Shown one piece after another: positions 52,550-61,898 of a stretch of 64,000 nt of DNA. Within the stretch, counting starts at the first letter, position 1. Each line of letters begins with the position of its first letter. The stretch lies in the NCBI GenBank assembly GCA_903838675.1, contig CAILZI010000116.1, positions 148,978 to 212,977 of the forward strand, in the 5' to 3' direction. The stretch comes from an uncultured Verrucomicrobiota bacterium (lineage in GTDB: Bacteria > Verrucomicrobiota > Verrucomicrobiia > Verrucomicrobiales > Verrucomicrobiaceae). Below the pieces are notes generated by a model, which had not been told where the DNA came from, did no database searches, and saw only the letters and a list, made by a program, of their open reading frames with translations. The translations under genes were made by a program, and so were the position numbers.

Positions 52550-54346
52550 TTACGCGCCGGTGGAGATTTTGGCCGCGCGCTGTCTGCGGCGGGCGACGAC
52601 ATCGTCTCGCTTGGTGCGGACGGAGGCGGCTTCTGCAACGCGGCCTTGAGAGAGGACTTCCTTTTCCAAAGCATTCAGTACTTCGATGTAGCGGTCGTAA
52701 AGAGGCAGGGAGGAGGCGTCCTTTTGCTGTGCGTATTTTTTTTCCGCAGTGCGGTAGGCGTTGCGCAGATTCACCACCGACTTGTGCAGACTTGAGGGAT
52801 CGATGGACGGCATGAACTTGTGCGTGGTGAAGCGCTGCTTTTCTTCACGCAGGGCGAGCGATTCATCAAGACGTGCGGCCTTGCTGGCGTCCAACATCGC
52901 GCGATCAAGAGCGGTGACATAGCCGGTGCCCAGCGTGTTGAGCTGATCTGTGTAGGTGGTGTTCACATCCCGCTCAAATGCGGTCTGAAACTGAGATTCC
53001 AGCTGAGCCATGCGGTAAACGATCGGCTCGTTGGCGGTGGAAGGGGTTGCGGGTGGATTTGGTGGAGCTGGGGTGACCGGTGCCATCGCGGGTGGTGCGC
53101 TGCTTACGGGAGCAGGTTTCAAGGGAGGCGCGCTTGGCCGGGGTGGTGTCGTAGCGATCTTTGGAGCGGGTGCCGAAGAAGGGGGGCTCGTTGTCTTTTC
53201 AGTATTCTCAGACGAATTGGATGGAATGGCGTGGGGCTGGCGATTGATGATGAACCAGCCGCCGAGACCGAGCATGAGCAGGACGGCGATGACATAGGGC
53301 ATCGTCGAGGAGGGTTCCGCTTTGGGCGGGAGCGGCGGCTCATACGTCTCATGCTTCGGCGCGGTGCGCTGCTGGGCGGAGCCGGGATTGCGCGAAGAAG
53401 GCACCACCGTGCGGCCGGGGGTATGTGGGGGCTGTTTGGGCAGCGCGGCACTGGATTCCTGGCCTGAGACTGCGCGGGGCGTGGTCAAGATCACATCCAG
53501 AGCCTGACGCAATTCTTGGCTGCTCTGATAGCGCTCCTCGCGGTCGTGCTCCAAAGCGCGGCGGATGATGGCGTCAAAGCGGGGATCGATGCTTTGAAAT
53601 TTCTGCGAAGGCATTTTAAACATGCCGCGCGGGATGTCGCCGGTGAGCATCTGATAGAGCATGACCCCGACGGCATAGATGTCTGCGCGGCCGTCCACAT
53701 CCGAGCCGTACATGAGAGATTCCGGTGCCACGTAGTCCGGAGTGCCCATGGCCATGCCGGTTTGAGTGAGGCCGGAGTTTTTGGTTTTATCGGAAAGCTT
53801 GGCGAGACCGAAGTCGGCGACTTTGACACGGCCTTCGATGTCGATCAGCACATTGGAGGGCTTGATGTCACGATGGACGATGCCCTGCTTGTGAGCGTAG
53901 CCGAGGGCATCGCACAAATGGGCGGTGATGGCCAGGGCATGCTCCGGGGGGAGCTTGCCTTCGCGGGCGATCATGCGCTGCACGTCGGTGCCATCGACGT
54001 ATTCCATGACAAAGTAGAGCTGGCCGTCCGAGGTGCGGCCGAAATCATACACGCTGACGATGGCGGGGTGATTCATGCGGCCCATCAGGCGGGCCTCGTT
54101 TTTGAAGCGCTCGGCAAAGGCAAGGTCCTGCTGCTCGATGGCCGGGGGGAGGAGCTTGATGGCCACGGCACGATCCAGACTGAGCTGAGTGCCTTTGTAA
54201 ACCGCTCCCATGCCGCCACGTCCGACCAGCAAATGCACTTCATATTGAGGCATGATTTCCTGCAATTCCGCCGGGGTGGGCGGTTCCCAGCGCCAGCCGC
54301 CGCCGGTGGTCTTCGGCGGAGGATTGGGGCTGGAAGAATCACTCAT
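52550..54346 (-). CDS. Membrane-linked Ser/Thr protein kinase
   Basis: This is a 598-residue protein. The kinase domain (about residues 35-300) has a Gly-rich loop GRGGMGAVY, catalytic Lys64 (AVAIKLL), HRDIKPSN, DFG (VADFGLAK) and APE (VAPESL), all intact. After a Pro-rich linker a transmembrane helix (YVIAVLLMLGLGGWFII, near residue 353) is followed by a Pro-rich segment and a helical C-terminal domain, with the kinase expected on the cytosolic side. The domain arrangement is that of bacterial PknB-like receptors without PASTA domains. The gene is divergent from prs. Confidence 0.9.
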   Translation of the reverse strand: MSDSSSPNPPPKTTGGGWRWEPPTPAELQEIMPQYEVHLLVGRGGMGAVYKGTQLSLDRAVAIKLLPPAIEQQDLAFAERFKNEARLMGRMNHPAIVSVYDFGRTSDGQLYFVMEYVDGTDVQRMIAREGKLPPEHALAITAHLCDALGYAHKQGIVHRDIKPSNVLIDIEGRVKVADFGLAKLSDKTKNSGLTQTGMAMGTPDYVAPESLMYGSDVDGRADIYAVGVMLYQMLTGDIPRGMFKMPSQKFQSIDPRFDAIIRRALEHDREERYQSSQELRQALDVILTTPRAVSGQESSAALPKQPPHTPGRTVVPSSRNPGSAQQRTAPKHETYEPPLPPKAEPSSTMPYVIAVLLMLGLGGWFIINRQPHAIPSNSSENTEKTTSPPSSAPAPKIATTPPRPSAPPLKPAPVSSAPPAMAPVTPAPPNPPATPSTANEPIVYRMAQLESQFQTAFERDVNTTYTDQLNTLGTGYVTALDRAMLDASKAARLDESLALREEKQRFTTHKFMPSIDPSSLHKSVVNLRNAYRTAEKKYAQQKDASSLPLYDRYIEVLNALEKEVLSQGRVAEAASVRTKRDDVVARRRQRAAKISTGA

Positions 54347-54488
54347 GGGAGGGATAGGGAAGGAGAGGCAAGTTTATTAGCAGAACAACCGCCAGAGGTA
54401 CGAGAAGTTGCCTGCAAGCACAAGCATTGAGAGGTGGAATGACGCGATGGGTTGATTTCTGTTACAGGCTCGCCTAACTCCGCGCCCC

Positions 54489-55427
54489 ATGAATGAAAGT
54501 CTGAAGATTTTAAGCGGCTCAGCGCACCCGACGCTGGCGCAGTCGATTGCCAAAAACCTGAACATTGCACTGTGCGCCGCTGAGCTGACCACTTTCCCGG
54601 ACGGTGAGACTTTCGTGCAAATCCACGAGAACATCCGTGGTGGTGACGTCTTCATTGTGCAGCCGACCTGTCCGCCGACGAATCAGAACCTGATGGAACT
54701 GCTCATCATGGTGGATGCCGTGCGCCGTGCCAGCGCCCACCGCATCACTGCGGTGCTGCCGTTCTTTGGCTATGCGCGCCAGGACCGTAAAGACCGCCCG
54801 CGGGTGCCGATCACGGCCAAGCTGGTGGCAAATCTTCTGGTAGCGGCCGGAGTGAACCGGGTGCTGACCGTGGATCTGCACGCCGGGCAGATCCAGGGTT
54901 TCTTCGACATTCCCGTGGATCATCTCTACGCAGCCCCGGTATTGATGAAGACGATCCGCGAGCGCGGGATCAGCGACCTCGTGGTGGTCTCGCCAGATGT
55001 GGGTGGCATCAAGATGACGCATGCCTTTGCCAAGGCGCTGGGCGCACCGATGGCGATCGTGGCAAAAAATCGTGTCAGCGCCGATGAAGTCGAGGCGCAC
55101 AGTGTCATCGGCGATGTGGCGGGCAAAAATGTTCTGCTGGTGGATGACCTGACAGAAACCGCCGGGACGCTTACCGCAGCCGCCGATTTGCTGCTGAAAC
55201 ACGGGGCGAAAAAGATTTATGCCGGTGTTTCCCACGCTGTGCTGGGTGAAAAGGGGCGGGATCGCATCGCCAGATCGCCCATTGTTGAGCTGCTGGCGAC
55301 GAATTCGACCCCGCAGGCAACTGGGGAAAAGGTCACTGCTTTGGACATTGCCCCCCTGCTGGCACAGGCCATTGCCCGCATCCACGGGAACGAGTCTGTC
55401 ACATCCCTGTTTGACACGCGGGGGTAG
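54489..55427 (+). CDS. prs: Ribose-phosphate pyrophosphokinase
   Basis: This is a 312-residue PRPP synthetase, the usual length. The PRPP-binding loop VLLVDDLTETAGTL, the metal-binding VDLHAGQIQGFFDIPVD and the flexible loop FFGYARQDRKDRPR agree with class I Prs. It makes PRPP from ribose 5-phosphate and ATP for nucleotide, His and Trp synthesis. It begins a run with rplY, pth and rpsF. There is no ribosome-binding sequence at the ATG (CGCGCCCC precedes it). Confidence 0.97.
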   Translation: MNESLKILSGSAHPTLAQSIAKNLNIALCAAELTTFPDGETFVQIHENIRGGDVFIVQPTCPPTNQNLMELLIMVDAVRRASAHRITAVLPFFGYARQDRKDRPRVPITAKLVANLLVAAGVNRVLTVDLHAGQIQGFFDIPVDHLYAAPVLMKTIRERGISDLVVVSPDVGGIKMTHAFAKALGAPMAIVAKNRVSADEVEAHSVIGDVAGKNVLLVDDLTETAGTLTAAADLLLKHGAKKIYAGVSHAVLGEKGRDRIARSPIVELLATNSTPQATGEKVTALDIAPLLAQAIARIHGNESVTSLFDTRG

Positions 55428-55487
55428 GCGTGTATTCTCCGCGCCCTTTTTCCAAAACTTAATCTCCTCCTCTGAGGAATCCCGACC

Positions 55488-56165
55488 ATGGCTAAAATTC
55501 TCGATCTCCAGGCAGAAGTCCGCACCCAGTCCGGTACCGGCGCCGTCAAACGCATGCGCAAAGCAGGCACCATTCCAGCTGCCCTCTATGGTCGCAAGGT
55601 GAAGGCCGCCAGCATCCAGGTGCACGGCAAAACCTTCTCGAAGCTTCTCGAAGGCAGCGCCTCGGACAACATTCTTGTTTCGCTGAAGATCGCCGGCTCC
55701 TCCGAAGACCAGCTCGCCCTCGTTCAGGAAGTGCAGCATGACTACCTGCGCGGTGGCATCCTCCACATCGATTTCCATGCGGTTGCTGCTGATGAAGAAA
55801 TTCATGCCAACGTGCCTGTCACCATGATCGGTGAAGCCAAGGGCCTTAAGCAGGGTGGATTGGTGGAAGCCATCCATCACGAAATCGAAGTCCGCTGCCT
55901 GCCGAAGGATCTGCCTGAAAGCATTCAGATCGACGTGACCAACCTCGAAGTTGGCAAGGGCATTCATGTCAGCGAAATTACCTTCCCTGAAGGTGTCACC
56001 TGCCACCTGGGTGGTGATGTCGTCATCGTCATGTGTGAAGAGCCCAAGGTGGAGGTCGAACCCGAGCCTACCGCTGCTGCTGCCGCCCCTGCTGCCGGAG
56101 CCAAGCCAGCCGCTGGAGCCAAGCCTGCTGCTGCCGCTGCTGCCAAGCCAGCCGCCAAGAAGTAA
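55488..56165 (+). CDS. rplY: 50S ribosomal protein L25 (CTC type)
   Basis: This is a 225-residue protein of the long TL5/Ctc form. The N-terminal L25 domain begins ILDLQAEVRTQSGTGAVKRMRK with the 5S-rRNA-binding pattern (GTIPAALYGRK). The C-terminal TL5 domain (about residues 100-185) includes ANVPVTMIGEAKGLKQGG and LPESIQIDVTNLEVGKGIHV. The tail from about residue 190 is a low-complexity Ala/Pro/Lys stretch, beyond the usual end. It binds 5S rRNA. It starts 60 bases after prs and precedes pth, a common order. Confidence 0.95.
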   Translation: MAKILDLQAEVRTQSGTGAVKRMRKAGTIPAALYGRKVKAASIQVHGKTFSKLLEGSASDNILVSLKIAGSSEDQLALVQEVQHDYLRGGILHIDFHAVAADEEIHANVPVTMIGEAKGLKQGGLVEAIHHEIEVRCLPKDLPESIQIDVTNLEVGKGIHVSEITFPEGVTCHLGGDVVIVMCEEPKVEVEPEPTAAAAAPAAGAKPAAGAKPAAAAAAKPAAKK

Positions 56166-56186
56166 TCTCCGCACCTTTTCCAAGAT

Positions 56187-56801
56187 GTGGCTTCCGGCGC
56201 GGAAACAACGAGCAGCGGCGTGAGTGCGCCGCGCCTCATTGTCGGCCTCGGCAATCCCGGCGAAACCTACCGCGACACACGCCACAACATTGGATTTATG
56301 GTGCTGGACGAAATCGCCAAACGCATGGGAGCCGCTTTCCACGAGGAAAAGCGCTGGTCAGGCATGGTGGCAAAATTCACCGGCGGATACCTGCTCAAGC
56401 CGCTCACGTTCATGAACGACAGCGGTCGTGCGGTGCAATCGGTGGGGCACTTCTACAAAGCTTCACCCGCGCAAACGCTCGTGGTTTACGACGATGTGGA
56501 TCTGCCACTGGGCCGTCTGCGTTTTCGCACCAGCGGCTCAGCTGCCGGCCACAATGGCATTCGCTCCCTCATCTCGTCTCTCGGCTCGGATGAATTTCCG
56601 CGTTTGAAAGTGGGCATCGCTCCGACGGATGGCCGCCCTGCCGGTGAACGCATGGTAGGCCACGTGCTGGGCAAATTCCGAGCCGAAGAGCTGCCTGCGC
56701 TGCAAGCCGTCATCCAGCGTGCTGCTGACGCCGTGCTTTCTGCTGTTGATCGCGGCCTGGAAACCGCCATGAATGTCTTTAACCGACAACCCGAATCTTA
56801 A
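56187..56801 (+). CDS. pth: Peptidyl-tRNA hydrolase
   Basis: The product has 204 residues from GTG 56187; GTG 56220 (MSAPRLIVGLGNPG) would give the more typical 193. The motif LIVGLGNPGETYRDTRHNIGF carries the catalytic His, and FMNDSGRAV, YDDVDLPLGRLRFR and SAAGHNGIRSL are present as in Pth. It recycles peptidyl-tRNA dropped from ribosomes. It lies 21 bases after rplY and 21 bases before rpsF. Confidence 0.96.
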   Translation: MASGAETTSSGVSAPRLIVGLGNPGETYRDTRHNIGFMVLDEIAKRMGAAFHEEKRWSGMVAKFTGGYLLKPLTFMNDSGRAVQSVGHFYKASPAQTLVVYDDVDLPLGRLRFRTSGSAAGHNGIRSLISSLGSDEFPRLKVGIAPTDGRPAGERMVGHVLGKFRAEELPALQAVIQRAADAVLSAVDRGLETAMNVFNRQPES

Positions 56802-56822
56802 CCCCCCGAAACCACACCACCT

Positions 56823-57113
56823 ATGAACCGCAAATACGAGGCACTCATCGTGCTCGACACCAAAGGCAAAGAAGAAACCGTTGACTCCCTCGTCAGCACC
56901 ATCAGCAAGGACATGGAAAAATCCGGTCTGAAGCTCGAGCAGATCGACAACATGGGCAAACGCAAGTTCCCCTTCAACCCACGCCACGTTGAAGGCGGCC
57001 ACTTCATCAACATCCAGTTCTCCGGTGCCCCTGCCGCCGTGGACAGCCTCCGCTCCAAGCTGAAGCTGAACGAGAACGTGTATCAGCAGTATTACCTGAA
57101 GCGCAGCGCGTAG
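56823..57113 (+). CDS. rpsF: 30S ribosomal protein S6
   Basis: This is a 96-residue protein, the usual size. The start MNRKYEALIVLDTKGKEETV and the KRKFPFNPRHVEGGHF and YQQYYLKRS segments match S6. It is the last gene of the prs-rplY-pth run and is followed by a strong terminator. The rpsR/ssb genes that often follow rpsF are not present here. Confidence 0.95.
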   Translation: MNRKYEALIVLDTKGKEETVDSLVSTISKDMEKSGLKLEQIDNMGKRKFPFNPRHVEGGHFINIQFSGAPAAVDSLRSKLKLNENVYQQYYLKRSA

Positions 57114-57139
57114 TCCGCCAGCGTCGGTGTTTTTTCATG

Positions 57140-57180
57140 ACCCCGGTTTCGCGTTTAGGCGCGAGCCGGGGTTTTGTTTT
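57140..57180 (+). terminator. Rho-independent terminator after rpsF
   Basis: ACCCCGG (57140-57146) and TCGCG (57149-57153) pair with CGCGA (57160-57164) and CCGGGGT (57166-57172) around a TTTAGG loop, followed by TTTGTTTTT. It lies 26 bases after the rpsF stop and should end the prs-rpsF transcript. Confidence 0.85.
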
Positions 57181-57467
57181 TGGTGGGGGGTGGTGGGGAT
57201 GGGAGGAAGAGGGGGCGCTGTTTTTTTGCAAAGGAATGGTCAGGCAAGGGAATGTCCGGAGGTCGAGCGCGGACCCCACTCAGAAGGACGGAAAGGACGG
57301 AAAGGACGGAAAACTGAGGATTGAAAATTGGCCGACGGGGAGAGGTCAGCACATGGGTAAGCTGCAAAGCCTTCGCACGCCGTCCTCACCAGCCAGTAGG
57401 GCGAGAGCCTAGGAGGGGCGTTCACCTTGGTCTTGATAATGCTTTCAGCTTTGCAGACAATGGGGGC
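57181..57467. other. Gene-free leader with repeats upstream of the first Sel1 gene
   Basis: The stretch contains a GCAAAGGAATG/GCAAGGGAATG element (57221-57254), three tandem 9-mers AAGGACGGA (57284-57310), the AAAACTGAG-ATTGAAAATTGGCC element (57309-57334), and a leader (57391-57467) that is duplicated in front of the second Sel1 gene. No gene is supported. Confidence 0.6.
57221..57254. repeat. GCAAAGGAATG / GCAAGGGAATG element, copy 2
   Basis: TTTTTTT is followed by GCAAAGGAATG and, 5 bases later, GCAAGGGAATG, the same arrangement as at 51162-51196. Confidence 0.55.
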
Positions 57468-59861
57468 ATGAAGATATGCGTTTTCGCGCTGTTGGTGGCA
57501 TGCTTGATCTTGGGCGGGTCATCCGTCCTCGCGCAAAGTCTGGATGAAACGCGGGCCAGGGCGGACCTGGGAAATGCCTATGCGCAGAGCCAGCTCGGCG
57601 AGATGTATGCCAAGGGCATCGGCGTGACGAAAGACGAGGCCGCAGCTGTGAAGTGGTGGCGCAAGGCTGCGGACCAGGGGGATGCCAGAGCGCAGAGAGG
57701 TCTCGGCTTGATGTATGCCGAAGGCCTGGGGGTGAAGCAGGATGAAGCCGAAGCGGCGCGGTGGTGGCGCAAGGCGGCAGACCTGGGCGATGCCAACTCG
57801 CAGAGAAATCTCGGCGCGATGTATTCCTATGGCACCGGTGTGGCCAAAGACACCGCCGAGGCCTTGAAGTGGTACCGCAAGGCGGCGGACCAGGGTCTGG
57901 CCAGTGCGCAGAGCAGTCTCGGCTGGATGTATGCCGAAGGCAAAGGTGTGGCCAAAGATGATGCCGAAGCGGTGAAGTGGTACCGCAAGGCAGCGGAGCA
58001 GGGCGATGTTCCGGCGCAGTACAATCTCAGCCTGATGTATGCCCAGGGCGCCGGTGTGTCGAAGGACGCCGAGGCAGCGGCGCAGTGGATGCGCAAAGCG
58101 GCGGACCAGGGCAATGCCATCGCGCAGCGAAGTCTCGGCTGGATGTATGCCGAAGGCACAGGCGTGGCGAAAGACGACGTCGCAGCGGCGCAGTGGTGGC
58201 GCAAGGCGGCGGATCAGGGCGAGGTTCCGGCGCAGTTCAATCTCGGCCTGGCCTATGCCAGGGGCAGAGGAGTGACGAAGGACGCAGCCGAAGCGGTGAA
58301 GTGGCTGCGCAAGGCGGCGGAGCAGGGCGATGTCACGGCGCAGAGCAATCTTGGCGTGATGTATCTCCATGGCACCGACGTAACGAAAGACGCAGCCGAA
58401 GCCCTGAAGTGGCTGCGCAAGGCGGCGGCCCAGAACGATGTCAGGGCGCAGAACAATCTCGGCTGGATGCATGCCAAGGGCACCGGTGTGGCCCAAGACG
58501 AGGCCGAGGCCGTGAAGTGGTACCTCAAGGCTGCGGATCAGGGCTATGCTCCGGCTCAGAGCAGTCTCGGCTGGATGTATGCCAATGGCAAGGGGGTGGC
58601 CAAAGACGACGCCGCAGCAGCGCAGTGGTGGCGCAAGGCTGCGGATCAGGGCGATGCCTTTGCGCAGAGAAATCTGGGCGAGATGCATGTCGCAGGCCTG
58701 GGTGTGGCGAAAGACGAGGCCGAAGCCATGAGGTGGCTGCGCAAGGCTGCAGAGCAGGGCGATGCCGAGGCGCAGTACAATCTCGGCGTGATGTATTTCA
58801 AGGGCACCGGTGTGGCGAAAGACGCCGCCGCAGCGGTGCAGTGGTTTCGCAAGGCGGCGGACCAGGGCGATGCCGGTGCGCAGAACGATCTCGGCTTTAT
58901 GTATGCCGAAGGCTTAGGTGTGACGAAAGACGCCGACGCAGCCGCGCTGTGGATGCGCAAGGCAGCGGAGCAGGGCTTTGCCGAGGCACAGAACAATCTC
59001 GGCATTATGTACGCCAAAGGCAAAGGGGTGGCCAAAGACGACGCCGAGGCCGTGAAGTGGTACCGTAAGGCAGCGGAGCAGGGCTCTGCCAAGGCGCAGA
59101 ACTATCTTGGCTTTAAGTACGCCAAAGGCTCCGGGGTGGCGAAAGACGAAGCCGAGGCCGTGAAGTGGTACCGCAAGGCTGCGGAGCAGAGCAATGCCGA
59201 TGCGCAGACCAATCTCGGCGAGATGTATTTCAAAGGCAAAGGCGTGACGAAGGACGAAGCCGAAGCGATGAAGTGGTTCCGCAAGGCGGCGGAGCAGGGC
59301 GATGCCATTGGGCAGAGCAATCTAGGTCAGGCGTATGCCGCGGGCCTGGGTGTGGCCAAAGACGACACTGAAGCGTTGAAGTGGCTGCGCAAGGCTGCGG
59401 ATCAGGACAATGCCATTGCGCAGAACAATCTTGGCGTGATGTATGCCGAAGGCACCGGTGTGGCCCAGGACGAAGCCGCAGCGGCGAAGTGGTGGCGCAA
59501 AGCTGCGGACCAGGGCCATGCTTCGGCGCAAAGAAATCTCGGCCAGGCGTATGCCGAAGGCATCGGTGTGGCGAAAGACGAAGACGAGGCTGTGCAGTGG
59601 TACCGCAGGGCTGCGGAGCAGGGCGATGCCAAAGCGCAGCACGCACTCGCCATCTGCTACGCCCAAGGCCGAGGCATTGTCCCGGACCCCGTGCAGGCCG
59701 GAAAATGGATCAGCCTCGCGGCAGCTCAGGGACTGGAGGAGGCGAAGAGCCGCCAGGAGGCGCTGGAACTTATCCTCACGTCTGAGCAGCTCGCTGAGGC
59801 GCAAAGATTAGCACGGGAATGGAAACCCACCATGGAGGTGGGGCCCAAGGGTGCCAAGTAA
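57468..59861 (+). CDS. Exported Sel1-repeat protein, 20 repeats
   Basis: From ATG 57468 the protein has 797 residues. The signal peptide (MKICVFALLVACLILGGSSVLAQ) is followed by 20 consecutive 36-residue Sel1-like repeats, each close to AQ-x-x-LG-x-MYA-x-G-x-GVAKD-x-AEAVKWYRKAA-x-QGD. A short C-terminal cap reads LTSEQLAEAQRLAREWKPTM. Sel1 proteins form solenoids that bind proteins, often in envelope or signalling complexes. A frame start at 57321 only adds residues ahead of the signal. The next gene is a paralogue with 14 repeats and a nearly identical leader and cap. Confidence 0.9.
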   Translation: MKICVFALLVACLILGGSSVLAQSLDETRARADLGNAYAQSQLGEMYAKGIGVTKDEAAAVKWWRKAADQGDARAQRGLGLMYAEGLGVKQDEAEAARWWRKAADLGDANSQRNLGAMYSYGTGVAKDTAEALKWYRKAADQGLASAQSSLGWMYAEGKGVAKDDAEAVKWYRKAAEQGDVPAQYNLSLMYAQGAGVSKDAEAAAQWMRKAADQGNAIAQRSLGWMYAEGTGVAKDDVAAAQWWRKAADQGEVPAQFNLGLAYARGRGVTKDAAEAVKWLRKAAEQGDVTAQSNLGVMYLHGTDVTKDAAEALKWLRKAAAQNDVRAQNNLGWMHAKGTGVAQDEAEAVKWYLKAADQGYAPAQSSLGWMYANGKGVAKDDAAAAQWWRKAADQGDAFAQRNLGEMHVAGLGVAKDEAEAMRWLRKAAEQGDAEAQYNLGVMYFKGTGVAKDAAAAVQWFRKAADQGDAGAQNDLGFMYAEGLGVTKDADAAALWMRKAAEQGFAEAQNNLGIMYAKGKGVAKDDAEAVKWYRKAAEQGSAKAQNYLGFKYAKGSGVAKDEAEAVKWYRKAAEQSNADAQTNLGEMYFKGKGVTKDEAEAMKWFRKAAEQGDAIGQSNLGQAYAAGLGVAKDDTEALKWLRKAADQDNAIAQNNLGVMYAEGTGVAQDEAAAAKWWRKAADQGHASAQRNLGQAYAEGIGVAKDEDEAVQWYRRAAEQGDAKAQHALAICYAQGRGIVPDPVQAGKWISLAAAQGLEEAKSRQEALELILTSEQLAEAQRLAREWKPTMEVGPKGAK

Positions 59862-59969
59862 GAGCAGCAAAGGGCCTCACGCCGCCTTTTGCAGCCAGTA
59901 GGGCGGGGGCCTAGGAGGGTTGTTCACTTTGATCTTGTGAAAGCTTTTGGCTTTGCAGAGGATGGGCGC

Positions 59970-61712
59970 ATGAAGAGATGCATGTTCGTGCTGGTGGCCT
60001 GCCTGATCTGGGGCGGATTATCCGTCATGGCTCAAAGTCTGGATGAAACGCGGGCCAAGGCTGAGAAGGGGGATGCTGCGGCGCAGTACGATCTCGGCGT
60101 GATGTATGCCAATGGCAAAGGGGTGGCGAAAGACGAGGCCGAAGCCATGAAGTGGTTGCGCAAGGCGGCGGAGCAGGGCGATGCCAAGGCGCAGAGGAAG
60201 CTCGGCGTGATGAATGCCGAGGGCAGAGGTGTGGCTAAAGACGAAGCCGCAGGTGCGAGGTGGTACCGCAAGGCTGCGGATCTTGGCGATGTCGATGCGC
60301 AGAGCAATCTCGGCAGGATCTATTTCGCAGGAACCGGTGTGGCGAAAGACTTGGCCGAAGCGGTGAAGTGGTGGCGCAAAGCTGCAGAGCAGGGAAATGC
60401 CGATGCACAGAGCAATCTCGGCGCGATTTATTTCTATGGCACTGGTGTGGCAAAAGACGAAGCCGAAGCCGTGAAGTGGCTGCGCAAGTCTGCCGACCAA
60501 GGCTTTCCCGCCGGGCAGAGAAATCTCGGCGTTGCGTATTTTGAGGGTAAAGGTGTGACAAAAGATGAAGCCGGAGCGGCGCAGTGGTTTCGCAAGGCCG
60601 CAGAGCAGGGCGATGCCGTGGCTCATCGAAATCTCGGCGTGATGTATGATGAAGGCAGAGGCATGACGAAAGACGCGGCCGAAGCGGTGAAGTGGTACCG
60701 CAAGGCTGCGGACCTGGGAGATGCCGGTGCGCAGTTCAATCTCGGCGTGATGTATGAAGAAGGCAGAGGAGTTACGAAAGACGCAGCCGAAGCCGTGAGG
60801 TGGTACCGTAAGGCTGCGGACCAGGGCTATGCCAAGGCGCAGTACAATCTCGGCCTGATGTATGCCAATGGCACCGGGGTGGCCAAAGACGCGGCCGCAG
60901 CGGTGAAGTGGTTCCGCCAGGCGGCGGATCAGGGCCTGGCCAGTGCGCAGTACGATTTAGGCCTGATGTATGCCAAAGGCACCGGTGTGGCGAAAGACGC
61001 CGCTGAAGCCGTGAAGTGGTATCGCAAGGCGGCGGAGCAGGGCTATGCCAGTGCGCAGAACAATCTCGGCTTTATGTATGCCAACGGCACTGGTGTGACG
61101 AAAGACGAAGCCGAAGCCGTGAATTGGTACCACAAGGCTGCGGAGCAGGGCAATTCCGATGCGCAGAGAAATCTCGGCCTGCTGTATTTCAATGGCAGAG
61201 GTGTCACGAAAGACGCAGCCGAAGCAGTGAAGTGGTGGCGCAAGGCTGCAGAGCAGGGCGAAGCTGCGGCTCAGAGCAATCTCGGCTTTATGTATGACAA
61301 GGGCACAGGTGTGGCGAAAGACGCAGCCGAAGCCGTGAAATGGTTCCGCAAGGCTGCGGCGTTGGGCAATGCCGATGCGCAGAACAATCTCGGTGTCATA
61401 TATGCCAATGGCACTGCTGTGACGAAAGACGAGAGCGAAGCTGTGAAGTGGTACCGCCGGGCTGCGGATCAGGGTCATACCTGGGCGCAGTACACCCTTG
61501 CCATCTGCTACGCCCAAGGCCGGGGCACCCCCCAGGATCAGGTGCAGGCCTGCAAGTGGGTCAGCCTCGCCGCAGCTCAGGGACTGGCGGAGGCGAAGAG
61601 CAGCAAGGAGGCGCTGGAACTCGGCCTCACGCCCGAGCAGCTCGTTGAGGCTCAACGATTGTCACGGGAGTGGAAACCCAAAATGGAGGTGGGGCCCAAG
61701 CCTGAAAAGTAG
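59970..61712 (+). CDS. Exported Sel1-repeat protein, 14 repeats
   Basis: From ATG 59970 the protein has 580 residues: signal peptide (MKRCMFVLVACLIWGGLSVMAQ), the same SLDETRAKAEKGD start as its neighbour, then 14 Sel1 repeats of 36 residues. A C-terminal cap (LTPEQLVEAQRLSREWKPKM) matches that of the upstream paralogue. It probably arose by tandem duplication, with repeat number changed by recombination. About 80 bases before the ATG (59893-59969) match the leader of the first gene, so the two may share regulation. Confidence 0.9.
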   Translation: MKRCMFVLVACLIWGGLSVMAQSLDETRAKAEKGDAAAQYDLGVMYANGKGVAKDEAEAMKWLRKAAEQGDAKAQRKLGVMNAEGRGVAKDEAAGARWYRKAADLGDVDAQSNLGRIYFAGTGVAKDLAEAVKWWRKAAEQGNADAQSNLGAIYFYGTGVAKDEAEAVKWLRKSADQGFPAGQRNLGVAYFEGKGVTKDEAGAAQWFRKAAEQGDAVAHRNLGVMYDEGRGMTKDAAEAVKWYRKAADLGDAGAQFNLGVMYEEGRGVTKDAAEAVRWYRKAADQGYAKAQYNLGLMYANGTGVAKDAAAAVKWFRQAADQGLASAQYDLGLMYAKGTGVAKDAAEAVKWYRKAAEQGYASAQNNLGFMYANGTGVTKDEAEAVNWYHKAAEQGNSDAQRNLGLLYFNGRGVTKDAAEAVKWWRKAAEQGEAAAQSNLGFMYDKGTGVAKDAAEAVKWFRKAAALGNADAQNNLGVIYANGTAVTKDESEAVKWYRRAADQGHTWAQYTLAICYAQGRGTPQDQVQACKWVSLAAAQGLAEAKSSKEALELGLTPEQLVEAQRLSREWKPKMEVGPKPEK

Positions 61713-61812
61713 GTGCATCAACTTACCACGTCCCCGCCAGAAGGTGGTCAAGGAGCCTTTCCAAGCGGTTTGTGGGGCCAGCCACGGAGTTGCCAACTGA
61801 AAACTGGGAACT

Positions 61813-61838
61813 GAAAACTGAGAATTGAAAATTGGCCG
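61813..61838. repeat. AAAACTGAG-ATTGAAAATTGGCC element
   Basis: A 26-base sequence here matches 57309-57334 with one difference, so an element of this kind lies near each Sel1 gene: before the first and after the second. It is preceded by AACTGGGAACTGAAAACTG-type units. Confidence 0.6.
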
Positions 61839-61898
61839 GAGGTCCGCGTCGGCGCGAGAAGTGGCTTGGGCGTTGCTGCTGGGAAGCGGTGCTTTGGG

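Noticed and set aside
57468..61712. Regular 108-base DNA repeats that might suggest CRISPR or a satellite array
   Set aside because: The units are in-frame Sel1 codons with no variable spacers; they are protein repeats.
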